Part shown: positions 25,201 through 34,712 of the stretch, in pieces
How positions within the stretch are numbered: position 1 is the first letter of the stretch
Layout of the letters: each line of letters opens with the position of its first letter
NCBI GenBank assembly: GCA_035687745.1
Contig: DASRVA010000150.1
Location: 1-42,370 of the forward strand
Source of the DNA: DASRVA01 sp035687745
Lineage (GTDB): Bacteria > Gemmatimonadota > Gemmatimonadetes > JACCXV01 > JAHWKZ01
Direction of reading: 5' to 3'
DNA: 42,370 nt
The notes under the pieces: model-generated
The model's input: only the letters and a program-made list of their open reading frames with translations
What the model was told of the DNA's origin: nothing
Databases searched by the model: none
Made by a program: the position numbers and the translations under genes

Positions 25201-25551
25201 TTACAGGGAGTCCGCCCCGGCCTCCTCGGCCGAATCTTCCTTGACCTCCGCGCCCGCCCGCTCGATGGCCCGGCCGGTCTCTTCCATCGCCTCGCCCACC
25301 GCGGTTCCCGTTTCCTCGGCCGCGTCCCCGATCGCCCGGCCGGTCTCCTCCATCGCCTCGCCCACTGCCCGGCCGGTGCGGTCCACGGCTTCGTCTACCG
25401 CTTCGCCCACCTGGTCGAGGTCCTCGTCGGTCTCGACCGTGAGGGTGTCCGCCCCGAGCTCGATCTCCTCCTCGCCCCGGTCGGCGCAGGCGGCCCCGAG
25501 AACGATCAGGGCCGGTCCGACGAGGAGCCCTCTCCAGCAGGTCGTGCGCAT
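25201..25551 (-). CDS. Small lipoprotein with 11-residue helical repeats
   Basis: GGGAGG lies upstream of ATG 25551. A signal peptide with LGAAC (Cys22) marks a lipoprotein of 116 aa. After an acidic linker come four 11-residue repeats (51-94), for example AVGEAMEETGR and AIGDAAEETGT, in an amphipathic helical pattern like LEA or apolipoprotein-type repeats. The second and fourth copies are identical in sequence. A membrane- or surface-associated role, perhaps in envelope stress, is inference. It is convergent with the hydrolase gene and divergent from the Met-rich lipoprotein. Confidence 0.75.
   Translation of the reverse strand: MRTTCWRGLLVGPALIVLGAACADRGEEEIELGADTLTVETDEDLDQVGEAVDEAVDRTGRAVGEAMEETGRAIGDAAEETGTAVGEAMEETGRAIERAGAEVKEDSAEEAGADSL
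25270..25401 (-). repeat. Four 33-bp tandem repeats inside a lipoprotein gene
   Basis: Four contiguous 33-base units encode the 11-residue repeats (A[VI]xxAxxxTG[RT]). Units two and four are nearly identical in DNA. This suggests expansion by duplication; copy number could vary between strains. Confidence 0.7.
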
Positions 25552-25766
25552 CTTCCCTCCCTGGCTTGACGGCCCTGGGGCCGTGTTCGCAACCATTCCC
25601 GGCGCCTGCCCGAGTATCGAGCCGGGACCGCCCGGTGGCAAGGCGCTTGACTCGGCGCCGGTCGACGATCCACATTCAATGGATGCGTGCGGGCCGAACG
25701 GGTCAGCCGCTCGGGCATCGACGGGTTGTTCCAACCAACCAGGACCCAGAGACGGAGGTTCCACGG

Positions 25767-25997
25767 ATGCGCTTCTCGAGGATCATTCCGGTGCTGACCA
25801 TCGCCGGGGCGCTGTCGATCGGCGCGTGCGGCCAGCAGGCAGGCGAGGAAGCCGATACCGAACTGACGCCGGCCGACACCGCCATGACCACACCGCCGCC
25901 GGCGGAGTTTCCGGAGGACACCATGATGATGGGTCCCGAGGACACGATGATGATGGGCGACACGATGATGATGGGCGACACCACCCACCAGATGTAG
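25767..25997 (+). CDS. Small Met-rich lipoprotein (76 aa)
   Basis: GGAGG lies nine bases upstream of ATG 25767. The leader ends in IGAC (Cys21), a lipobox. The mature chain is acidic and disordered, rich in Thr, Pro and Asp, and ends in three DTMMMG repeats followed by DTTHQM. Clusters of methionine beside His and Asp are reminiscent of copper- or silver-binding segments; metal binding is inference. A strong terminator follows at 26034. No copper-handling genes are adjacent. Confidence 0.75.
   Translation: MRFSRIIPVLTIAGALSIGACGQQAGEEADTELTPADTAMTTPPPAEFPEDTMMMGPEDTMMMGDTMMMGDTTHQM
25917..25976 (+). repeat. Three 18-bp units encoding DTMMMG
   Basis: Units at 25917-25934, 25941-25958 and 25959-25976 each read GACAC[CG]ATGATGATGGG[CT]. 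The first is followed by an extra CCCGAG. The last two are identical. Confidence 0.8.
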
Positions 25998-26033
25998 GCG
26001 CTCCTGTCCACCTGAACCACGAAGCCAGACGGG

Positions 26034-26060
26034 CGGCCGCCCCCTGCGGGGCGGCCGTTT
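26034..26060 (+). terminator. Intrinsic terminator of the Met-rich lipoprotein gene
   Basis: A perfect 10-bp stem, CGGCCGCCCC (26034-26043) with GGGGCGGCCG (26048-26057), closes a CTGC loop. It is followed by TTTCGCTT on the plus strand. It lies 37 bases after the lipoprotein stop and before acs. Confidence 0.6.
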
Positions 26061-26118
26061 CGCTTGCGTGCCGGCCCGCGTGCGCGCGGCCCGGCTCACC
26101 CCACGCTCGAGGAGACGC

Positions 26119-28071
<1,953 letters not shown>

Positions 28072-28073
28072 GT

Positions 28074-28102
28074 CCTGTCGGCTGGCCGTCGGCGCCGGCA
28101 GG
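28074..28102. other. Hairpin between convergent acs and GT9 genes
   Basis: CCTGTCGGC and GCCGGCAGG can pair over nine positions with one G-U pair around an 11-base loop. It begins two bases after the acs stop. No U-run follows, so its role as a terminator is uncertain. Confidence 0.3.
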
Positions 28103-28127
28103 GCGTCGTCCCGGTCGGCGATCAGAC

Positions 28128-29180
28128 CTACGGCCGCGCCCGGCTATCCTGAAGGATGGCGAGCGCCGCCTCGACGACGGCTTCCGGCTCCGGTTCCAGG
28201 AAAGGGTCGAGCCCGGCCCGCTGGCGGGTCGGCCAGTGACGGACCTCGGGCCCGGCGACGACCGTCCCCGGCAGGTGGGCGGCCGGGCCGTGGACGCGCG
28301 GATCGGAGCGTCCGAAGACGGCCACGACGGGCGTCCCCATCACCCCCGCCACGTGCATGGGGCCGGTGTCCATCCCGATGAAGAGGTCGCAGCGACCGAG
28401 CAGGTGGGCGAGCTGCCGGATCGAGGTCGGCGGGACCATGGGAGCCCCGAGCGCTCCCGCGAACCCGGTCGCCTCCGCCTCCTCGGCCGGACCCCAGCCT
28501 ACCAGGACGGTCCCCCCGGTCCGGTCCCGGATCCCCTCCAGCGCGCGAAGGAACCGGTCCGGGTCCCACCGCTTGTGGCTGCCGGTCGCGCTGGATCCCG
28601 GATACGCGAGGATCCACGGCCGCGCGCTCTCCAGGCCGTCCAGGAAGCGGTCGACCGCCGCCGTATCGACCTCCGAAAGATCGGGTGGCAGCGCGGGGAG
28701 GTCCGGAACGTCCAGCCAGTCGACGAGGGCCCGGTGCCGGAGATGGCGGTTGACGTCCCTGCCGGGGGGATACCGGAGCCCGTGGGTCCAGAGCCAGGTC
28801 AGGTTCTTCGTATGCCCCGGACCCCATCCGACCCGGACCGCGGGGCCACCCGCCGCCACCGCCCACACCGCCCCCTTCAGCATCCCCTGGAAGTCCAGCA
28901 CGAGGTCGTAGCGGCGGGCCCGCATCCGGCGCCGGAGGTCGCGGGCGGCCGGGGTCAGCGCTTCGCTCCAGCGCACGAACGGGACGACCCACAGGCGGTC
29001 GATCTGGGGATGCCCGACCAGCAAGTCCGCGGCCTTCGACTGGACGACCCAGTCGATCTCCGCCGCCGGGAACCGTGTCCGGAGCCCGTTCACCATCGGC
29101 AGGACGCGCGCCACGTCGCCCAGCGCGCCGAGGCGTACGATCAGGATCCGCCGTGGCTCGGCGGGCATCGAGCGGAGCAT
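28128..29180 (-). CDS. Glycosyltransferase family 9 (heptosyltransferase-like)
   Basis: GT9 enzymes add heptose to the LPS inner core. This 350-aa protein starts its Rossmann domain with RRILIVRLGALGDVARVLP. The C-terminal sugar-nucleotide half has WILAYPGSSATGSHKRW, LFIGMDTGPMHVAGVMGTP and VFGRSDP, all typical of WaaC/WaaF relatives. I chose ATG 29180 (a GGGG lies nine bases upstream); ATG 29168 is possible. Which sugar it transfers cannot be told. No other LPS gene is in the window. It is divergent from pdxS. Confidence 0.87.
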   Translation of the reverse strand: MLRSMPAEPRRILIVRLGALGDVARVLPMVNGLRTRFPAAEIDWVVQSKAADLLVGHPQIDRLWVVPFVRWSEALTPAARDLRRRMRARRYDLVLDFQGMLKGAVWAVAAGGPAVRVGWGPGHTKNLTWLWTHGLRYPPGRDVNRHLRHRALVDWLDVPDLPALPPDLSEVDTAAVDRFLDGLESARPWILAYPGSSATGSHKRWDPDRFLRALEGIRDRTGGTVLVGWGPAEEAEATGFAGALGAPMVPPTSIRQLAHLLGRCDLFIGMDTGPMHVAGVMGTPVVAVFGRSDPRVHGPAAHLPGTVVAGPEVRHWPTRQRAGLDPFLEPEPEAVVEAALAILQDSRARP

Positions 29181-29309
29181 GGTCAGTCGCCCCGGGGCAT
29201 CGCGATCCTGCCTGACAAACGTCACCTCCCATGTTCCGACGGCCCTTGGGAAATAGCCCCGGCGCCCCCGGCCGGTCAATCGGGCACTCTCTGGCAACCC
29301 ATCCGGACT

Positions 29310-29337
29310 TTGTCCCGCTCGTCGGCTCATGTATCTT
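29310..29337 (+). promoter_or_regulatory. Possible promoter of pdxST
   Basis: TTGTCC (29310-29315) and TATCTT (29332-29337) are separated by 16 bases, each matching the sigma-70 consensus at four of six positions. Transcription would begin near 29344, almost at the pdxS start, so the message could be leaderless. No ribosome site is visible. Confidence 0.35.
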
Positions 29338-29347
29338 CAAAATGGTC

Positions 29348-30250
29348 ATGAGCGCCGACACGACCTCCCGCGAAACCGGCACCCTCGAGCTCAAGCGCGG
29401 CCTCGCCCAGATGCTGAAGGGCGGCGTCATCATGGACGTCGTCTCGGCCGACCATGCCCGCATCGCCGAGGAGGCGGGCGCGGTCGCGGTGATGGCGCTC
29501 GAGCGCGTTCCGGCCGACATCCGGGCCGCCGGCGGCGTCGCGCGCATGGCGCCGGTCCGAAGGATCCGCGAGATCATGGACGCGGTGACGATCCCGGTCA
29601 TGGCCAAGTGCCGGATCGGTCACTTCGTCGAGGCCCGGATCGAGGAGGCCCTCGGCGTCGACTACGTGGACGAATCCGAGGTCCTGACGCCCGCCGACGA
29701 GACCCATCACATCGACAAGAACGCTTTTACCGTGCCGTTCGTGTGCGGGGCCCGGAACCTGGGCGAGGCGCTGCGCCGGATCGCCGAAGGGGCGGCCATG
29801 ATCCGCACCAAGGGCGAGCCCGGGACCGGCAACGTGGTCGAGGCCGTGCGTCACCTCCGGCTGATCCTGAGGCAGGTCCGCGACCTGACCGTCCGACCGA
29901 CGGAGGAACGGATCCATGTCGCCAAGGAGCTGGGCGCGCCCCTCGAGCTCGTGCGCGAGGTCGCCGAGACCGGCAGGCTTCCGGTCGTCAACTTCGCCGC
30001 CGGCGGCATCGCAACGCCCGCCGACGCCGCGCTCATGATGCAGCTCGGCGCGGACGGCGTCTTCGTCGGCTCGGGGATCTTCAAGTCGAACAACGCGGCC
30101 GCGTACGCCCGGGCGATCGTCCTCGCCACGACCCACCACGAGGATGCCGACATCCTGGCCCGGGTCTCCGAGGAGCTCGGCACCGATGCCGCGATGGCCG
30201 GGCTCGAGCGCCTCGCCGAAGAGGAGCTCATGCAGACCCGCTCGACCTGA
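29348..30250 (+). CDS. pdxS: Pyridoxal 5'-phosphate synthase subunit PdxS
   Basis: PdxS is the synthase subunit that makes PLP from ribose 5-phosphate, glyceraldehyde 3-phosphate and ammonia. The 300-aa TIM barrel has Asp30 (GGVIMDVVSADHA), the first catalytic Lys87 (PVMAKCRIGHF) and the second Lys155 (IRTKGEPGTGNVVEA). GGIATPADAALMMQLGADGV is the phosphate site. The start may be ATG 29348 or ATG 29342; neither has a ribosome site. pdxT follows after 31 bases. Confidence 0.97.
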   Translation: MSADTTSRETGTLELKRGLAQMLKGGVIMDVVSADHARIAEEAGAVAVMALERVPADIRAAGGVARMAPVRRIREIMDAVTIPVMAKCRIGHFVEARIEEALGVDYVDESEVLTPADETHHIDKNAFTVPFVCGARNLGEALRRIAEGAAMIRTKGEPGTGNVVEAVRHLRLILRQVRDLTVRPTEERIHVAKELGAPLELVREVAETGRLPVVNFAAGGIATPADAALMMQLGADGVFVGSGIFKSNNAAAYARAIVLATTHHEDADILARVSEELGTDAAMAGLERLAEEELMQTRST

Positions 30251-30281
30251 GCGGCCCGCCGACTTGGGTCCTCTACCGCGC

Positions 30282-30890
30282 ATGATCGATCGTCCGCTCG
30301 TCGGGGTTCTCGCCGTCCAGGGCGACGTATCCGAACACATGGCCGCCCTCGAGCGGGCGGGCGCACAGGGACGTCGGGTCAAGCGGCCGTTCGACCTCGA
30401 AGAAGTCGGCGGGCTGATCCTCCCCGGCGGTGAATCGACGGCGCTCCGCAGGCTCCTCGACTACGAGGGTCTGCTCGCTCGGGTCCGCGAAAAGTACGCC
30501 GCGGGGATGCCGGTCTTCGGTACGTGCGCGGGGGCGATTCTGCTGGCCACCGAAGTGGAGGGCGCCCCGGCCCCCCATCTTTCGTTGCTTCCGATGACCG
30601 TGCGGCGGAACGCCTTCGGACGGCAGCGGGAGTCGTTCGTGACCGAGCTCGACGTGGCCGGGCTGGATGGTGGTCCGCTGACCGCGGTCTTCATCCGCGC
30701 TCCGGTGATCGAGGCTGTCGGACCCGGGATGAGAGTCCTGGCCACCGTCGATGACGCCATCGTTCTCGCCGAGTCGGAGCGCGCGCTGGTGGCTTCATTC
30801 CACCCCGAGCTGACACCGGACGACCGCCTGCACCGCAGGTTCCTGGAGATGGTGAAACGCGGGGTCAGCCGATCCGTGGCCGGGAGCTGA
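30282..30890 (+). CDS. pdxT: Pyridoxal 5'-phosphate synthase glutaminase PdxT
   Basis: PdxT releases ammonia from glutamine and channels it to PdxS. The 202-aa protein has the triad Cys82 (FGTCAGAILLA), His174 and Glu176 (SFHPELTPD), plus the oxyanion strand LILPGGEST. It starts at ATG 30282, 31 bases after pdxS, and the pair forms a complete deoxyxylulose-independent vitamin B6 route. Confidence 0.96.
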   Translation: MIDRPLVGVLAVQGDVSEHMAALERAGAQGRRVKRPFDLEEVGGLILPGGESTALRRLLDYEGLLARVREKYAAGMPVFGTCAGAILLATEVEGAPAPHLSLLPMTVRRNAFGRQRESFVTELDVAGLDGGPLTAVFIRAPVIEAVGPGMRVLATVDDAIVLAESERALVASFHPELTPDDRLHRRFLEMVKRGVSRSVAGS

Positions 30891-30911
30891 CGGCGGGGAC
30901 GACCGTCACGC

Positions 30912-31652
30912 TCACTCCATTTCGAACGTGGCGTGGACGGTGACCGTGATCTCCTTCCGCTTCGTGGCCGTGTTGTGGACGCCGAAGTCGCTGACCTCGG
31001 TGGAAAAGGGCTCGGTGATCTGGAAGACCCCGGCCCGCGCCGACACGATGCTTTCGATGCCCAGCCCCGTTCCACCGGCGATCTCCTCGGCTCGTTTTCG
31101 CGCGTCGCCGGTCGCGCTCGCCAGCAGGTCGTGCTTCAGCGAATCGAGCTGCGAGTAGAAGTATTCGAGCTGGGATGACTCCAGCACGACACCGCCCTCG
31201 ATCAGCTCGCCCGGGTTGAGCGCCAAGCCTTCCAGGCGCTCGACATCCTTCGAGATGACGTAGAAGCTCTGGTTCAGATTGTAGCCGACCCGGTTCCCGA
31301 ACTGGTCGAAGTTGGGGTAGGCGTTCACCGGCTGGACGCCGATGTCTTCGAAAGCGATGCCGCTCCCCTCGAGCCGGCTCCGGACGGTCGCCAGGTCGCC
31401 CGCGATCCCGGCATAGCCGGAGGCGAGCTCCCCGGTCGCCACGTGCCTGGCCAGGACGAGACGCCACTTGAGGATGTCGGCTTCGAAGGGCCGTGTAGCC
31501 GCGCCCGTGACCTGGATCGTGTCCCGGGGCGCCCGCGCCCGCGCGAAGAAGACGCCGAAGATCAGGGCTGCCAGGACCACCCCGAGGGCCAGCACCGCGG
31601 CCGCGACCACCCCGCCCTGCCGCTCGATCACCGTGTCACGCTCGCTGTCCAT
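30912..31652 (-). CDS. SIMPL-domain (DUF541) membrane-anchored protein
   Basis: The 246-aa protein has one N-terminal helix (VVAAAVLALGVVLAALIFGV, about 15-34) and a periplasmic SIMPL domain. Family features are IQVTGAATRPFEADILKW, then YNLNQSFYVISKDVERLE and a C-terminal ITVTVHATFEM strand. SIMPL proteins include oxidative-stress and BP26-like envelope proteins; the biochemical role is not settled. GAGGAGGAAG precedes ATG 31652. Confidence 0.88.
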   Translation of the reverse strand: MDSERDTVIERQGGVVAAAVLALGVVLAALIFGVFFARARAPRDTIQVTGAATRPFEADILKWRLVLARHVATGELASGYAGIAGDLATVRSRLEGSGIAFEDIGVQPVNAYPNFDQFGNRVGYNLNQSFYVISKDVERLEGLALNPGELIEGGVVLESSQLEYFYSQLDSLKHDLLASATGDARKRAEEIAGGTGLGIESIVSARAGVFQITEPFSTEVSDFGVHNTATKRKEITVTVHATFEME

Positions 31653-31740
31653 TCTTCCTCCTCGCGCGGATCTGGAGTTCGGCCGGTCCCGGCGGAGCAC
31701 CATGATGGAGGCGCCGGTAAGCGGTGATACCCGTCCCCCC

Positions 31741-31767
31741 GGGATCCGGCCCATCGGGCCGGATCCC
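31741..31767. repeat. Perfect 12-bp inverted repeat with 3-base loop
   Basis: GGGATCCGGCCC (31741-31752) and GGGCCGGATCCC (31756-31767) form an exact hairpin. It lies in the gap between the SIMPL gene and the membrane protein gene at 31813, both on the minus strand. It may end the 32199-31813 transcript, although no U-run follows. Confidence 0.6.
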
Positions 31768-31812
31768 CTCGGAACGGGCGGGCGTGTGCGCTGGAAAACT
31801 TCCGGCGGGCGA

Positions 31813-32199
31813 TCAGCCCTGCCGGCGCGACCACCAGGCGAGAACGGCGTAGAGGATCCAGGCGTTGGCCAGGACCCCGATCGCCAGGAACAGCATGACG
31901 AGCCCGGGGGCGATCGGTCCCGAGTCGGTGAACATCATGGCGAGCATGCTCCACGGGAAGGCGAGGACGGTCACGAACGTCGTCTCCAGCCCCTCCCCGG
32001 GCCGCGTCAGACCGGCCGGAAGCAGGTACGCGATGAAGGCGAGCAGCAGGTACATCGCCGTTCCCAGCCGCGCGATCCGCGGCCGCGGCCGGTCGATCGG
32101 GGTCCTCTTGGGTCGCTTCGGGCGCTCGACCCGGATTCTCTTCGGGCGCTCCGGGCGCTCGACGCGCTCCCTTGGGGTCCGCGTCCGTCCTTCGGCCAT
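31813..32199 (-). CDS. Small membrane protein with basic RP-rich N-terminus
   Basis: AGGAGG lies just before ATG 32199. The 128-aa protein starts with a 45-residue arginine/proline-rich cytoplasmic tail built of imperfect repeats (VERPERPKRI, VERPKRPKRT). It continues with three hydrophobic helices, including AMYLLLAFIAYLLPAG and GLVMLFLAIGVLANAWIL. The topology resembles the SCO4225/YoaK-like small membrane proteins in outline only. The basic tail could bind acidic lipids or nucleic acid; this is inference. Confidence 0.7.
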   Translation of the reverse strand: MAEGRTRTPRERVERPERPKRIRVERPKRPKRTPIDRPRPRIARLGTAMYLLLAFIAYLLPAGLTRPGEGLETTFVTVLAFPWSMLAMMFTDSGPIAPGLVMLFLAIGVLANAWILYAVLAWWSRRQG

Positions 32200-32321
32200 C
32201 GATCCTCCTGATTCCCAATGGTTTACAGCGTCTGGCACGGCGTGCCCGGGCACCCGCGGGGCGGCCGAGGCCGTCCAGGGCGGGTTTCGCGCGCGGGTCG
32301 GGGGCGGCCCCGGTGACCTCT

Positions 32322-32972
32322 TCAGGGTGCAAGGTCCGTGCCCCCCTGGAGGGAAATTTGGGGCCGCTCGGCCACGCGCTCGATCCACTCGGTCAGCCGC
32401 GGATGGCGGTCGGGCTGCGCCTCGAGGTTCTCCATCAGGATGTGGTGGAACCGCCACGGATCGTCGGGCACGCGCCAGACGGCGTAGCGGACGAAGGGCC
32501 AGGCCGCGCAGTCGGCGGCCGAGAACGCGTCGCCCATGAGGTGGTCGCGACCGGCGAGAAGCGCCTCGAACCGGTCGAGGGAGAGCGCCATCTCCCGCCC
32601 CCACCCCGCGATCGCCTCCCGGTCGGGGCTTGGGCCCGCCTCCTCGCCGAAGATCTGGTTCGGCGGGCGCTTCCAGACGCCGTTGAACCAGTCCAGGAAG
32701 ACGTCCACCTCCGCCCGCCGCGCCGGATCGCGCGGGAAGAGCGGCGGGTCGGGGTGACCGGCCTCCAGGTGGCGCAGGATCTCGGTCGAGTCGAAGACCG
32801 TCCGGCCGTCCTCCTCGATCACCGGGACAAGGTCCTGGCCGCTCACCCGGCGAACCACGCTACGGTCCGTGTGATCGACCAGGACGACCTCGACCTCGAG
32901 CCGCTTGTGGGCGAGGGCCAGGGCCACGCGTTCGGCATTGAGCGAGAGGGGAAAGGCATAGAGCCGAATCAC
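32322..32972 (-). CDS. Glutathione S-transferase family protein
   Basis: The 216-aa protein has an N-terminal thioredoxin-like GST domain (VIRLYAFPLSLNAERVALAL, then VPVIEEDGRTVFDSTEIL, the glutathione-site cis-Pro and Asp-Ser-Thr). The C-terminal helical domain contains HLMGDAFSAADCAAWPF, the usual D-capping helix. Start GTG 32972 is preceded by AGG nine bases upstream; a TTG at 32981 is possible. The active residue near position 10-12 is probably Ser or Asn. The substrate is unknown. It is divergent from rocA. Confidence 0.85.
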   Translation of the reverse strand: MIRLYAFPLSLNAERVALALAHKRLEVEVVLVDHTDRSVVRRVSGQDLVPVIEEDGRTVFDSTEILRHLEAGHPDPPLFPRDPARRAEVDVFLDWFNGVWKRPPNQIFGEEAGPSPDREAIAGWGREMALSLDRFEALLAGRDHLMGDAFSAADCAAWPFVRYAVWRVPDDPWRFHHILMENLEAQPDRHPRLTEWIERVAERPQISLQGGTDLAP

Positions 32973-33107
32973 GTCCGCCAACCTAGCCCCGCCCGGGGGG
33001 GACGTCACCGCCGGATCGGTTGACGCCCGGTAGGACCCGGCGGACCTTCTATCCACCCCGGTGCGAACGCCAGCGATCCCGATTCCCTTCGATCCCGAGG
33101 TATACGC

Positions 33108-34712
33108 ATGAGCCCGACCACCGCCGTCCACGAAGACGTCCGGACTCCACGCAGCCTGCAGGAGAGGCTGGCGGATTTCCGACCCGAGACCTACCACGAC
33201 TTCTCCGATCCGGAGGCCGCGGACCGGATGCGCGCGGCGCTCCGCGAGGTCGAGTCCGAGCTCGGCCGCTCCTATCCCAACCGGATCGGCGGCCGGGACG
33301 TCACGCTGGAGGAGACCATCTCCTCGATGGATCCGGCCGACCCGGATCGCGTGGTGGGCGTCTTCCCCAAGGGAAACGCCGCCCACGCGGACCGCGCGGT
33401 CGCCGCGGCGTCCGAGGCCTTCGAGTCATGGAAACGGGTGCCCGCGGAGGAACGGGTGGAGATCCTGTTCCGAGGCGCCGACATCATGCGCCGCCGCCGC
33501 CTCGAGCTCGCCGCGTGGATGGTGTACGAGGTCGGGAAGAGCTGGAGCGAGGCCGATGCCGACGTCGCCGAGGCGATCGACTTCCTCGACTACTACGGGC
33601 GGCTCATGCTTCACTACGCCTTCGATGAGTACCCCCTCGCCGACTACGAGCCCGAGGAGAACCGGGTCGTCTACCTCCCGCTCGGCGTCGGGGCCATCAT
33701 CCCGCCCTGGAACTTCCCGCTGGCGATTCTGGCAGGAATGGCGTCCGCGGCGATCGTCGCCGGAAACACCGTGGTCCTCAAGCCCGCCAGCGAGTCGATG
33801 ACGATCGGCTGGAAGTTCCTCGAGGTCATGGAGGAGGCCGGGCTTCCGCCCGGTGTCCTGAACTACATCACCGGGCCCGGCCAGGTAGTGGGGCGGCAGC
33901 TCGTCGACCATCCCGGCGTCCGGTTCGTCTCGTTCACGGGCTCCAAGGAGGTCGGGATCGAGATCAACGAGCGCGCGGCCGAGGTCCGCCCCGGCCAGAA
34001 GTGGCTCAAGCGCGTGGTGGCGGAGATGGGCGGCAAGGACGCGATCATCGTCGACCGGGACGCCGATCTGGACGCGGCCGTCGAGGGCGTGACGCTCTCG
34101 GCCTTCGGGTACCAGGGACAGAAGTGCTCGGCCTGCTCACGGGCCATCGTAGACGCCGAGATCTACGACGAGTTCCTGAAGCGGCTGGTCCAGCGGGCCG
34201 GCGAGATCGAGCCGGGGAATGTCGCGGAAGGAGCCTGGATGGGGCCCGTCGTGAGCGCCAGCCAGTTCCGGAAGGTAGGCGAGTACATCGAGGCCGGGAA
34301 ACGCGAGGGGGCTCTCGTCCTGGGCGGCCACTACGAGGATCAGGAGGGGTACTACGTGGAGCCGACGATCTTCGCCGACGTGAATCCGGAGGCTCGAATC
34401 GCGCGCGAGGAGATCTTCGGACCGGTGCTGGCGGTGATCAAGGCACGCGACTTCGACGAGGCGCTGGCGATCGCCAACGACACCGAGTTCGGGCTGACCG
34501 GCGCCGTCTACACGAACGACCCCGACAAGATCCGGCGGGCGGAGGACGAGTTCCACGTCGGCAACCTGTACATCAACCGGAAGTGCACGGGCGCCCTGGT
34601 CGGAGTCCATCCGTTCGGCGGCTTCAACCTGTCGGGGACGGACGCGAAGGCGGGGGGCCGTGATTACCTGCTGCTGTTCCTGCAGCCGAAGTCCATCGCC
34701 CGCAAGAAGTGA
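33108..34712 (+). CDS. rocA: L-glutamate gamma-semialdehyde dehydrogenase (P5C dehydrogenase)
   Basis: This enzyme oxidises glutamate semialdehyde, formed from proline or ornithine, to glutamate with NAD+. The 534-aa protein is a full-length ALDH. VGAIIPPWNFPLAILAG and FVSFTGSKEVG are the cofactor-site motifs. Glu306 lies in VVAEMGGKDAII and the catalytic Cys340 in GYQGQKCSACSR. KCTGALVGVHPFGGFNLSG is the substrate-anchoring loop typical of the RocA/PutA type. GAGG lies eight bases before ATG 33108. No proline dehydrogenase is in the window. The next gene overlaps its stop (GTGA). Confidence 0.93.
   Translation: MSPTTAVHEDVRTPRSLQERLADFRPETYHDFSDPEAADRMRAALREVESELGRSYPNRIGGRDVTLEETISSMDPADPDRVVGVFPKGNAAHADRAVAAASEAFESWKRVPAEERVEILFRGADIMRRRRLELAAWMVYEVGKSWSEADADVAEAIDFLDYYGRLMLHYAFDEYPLADYEPEENRVVYLPLGVGAIIPPWNFPLAILAGMASAAIVAGNTVVLKPASESMTIGWKFLEVMEEAGLPPGVLNYITGPGQVVGRQLVDHPGVRFVSFTGSKEVGIEINERAAEVRPGQKWLKRVVAEMGGKDAIIVDRDADLDAAVEGVTLSAFGYQGQKCSACSRAIVDAEIYDEFLKRLVQRAGEIEPGNVAEGAWMGPVVSASQFRKVGEYIEAGKREGALVLGGHYEDQEGYYVEPTIFADVNPEARIAREEIFGPVLAVIKARDFDEALAIANDTEFGLTGAVYTNDPDKIRRAEDEFHVGNLYINRKCTGALVGVHPFGGFNLSGTDAKAGGRDYLLLFLQPKSIARKK

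Noticed and set aside
25565..25670. TTGACG and TTGACT boxes between the two small lipoproteins as promoters
   Set aside because: No acceptable -10 sequence lies 16-18 bases downstream of either.
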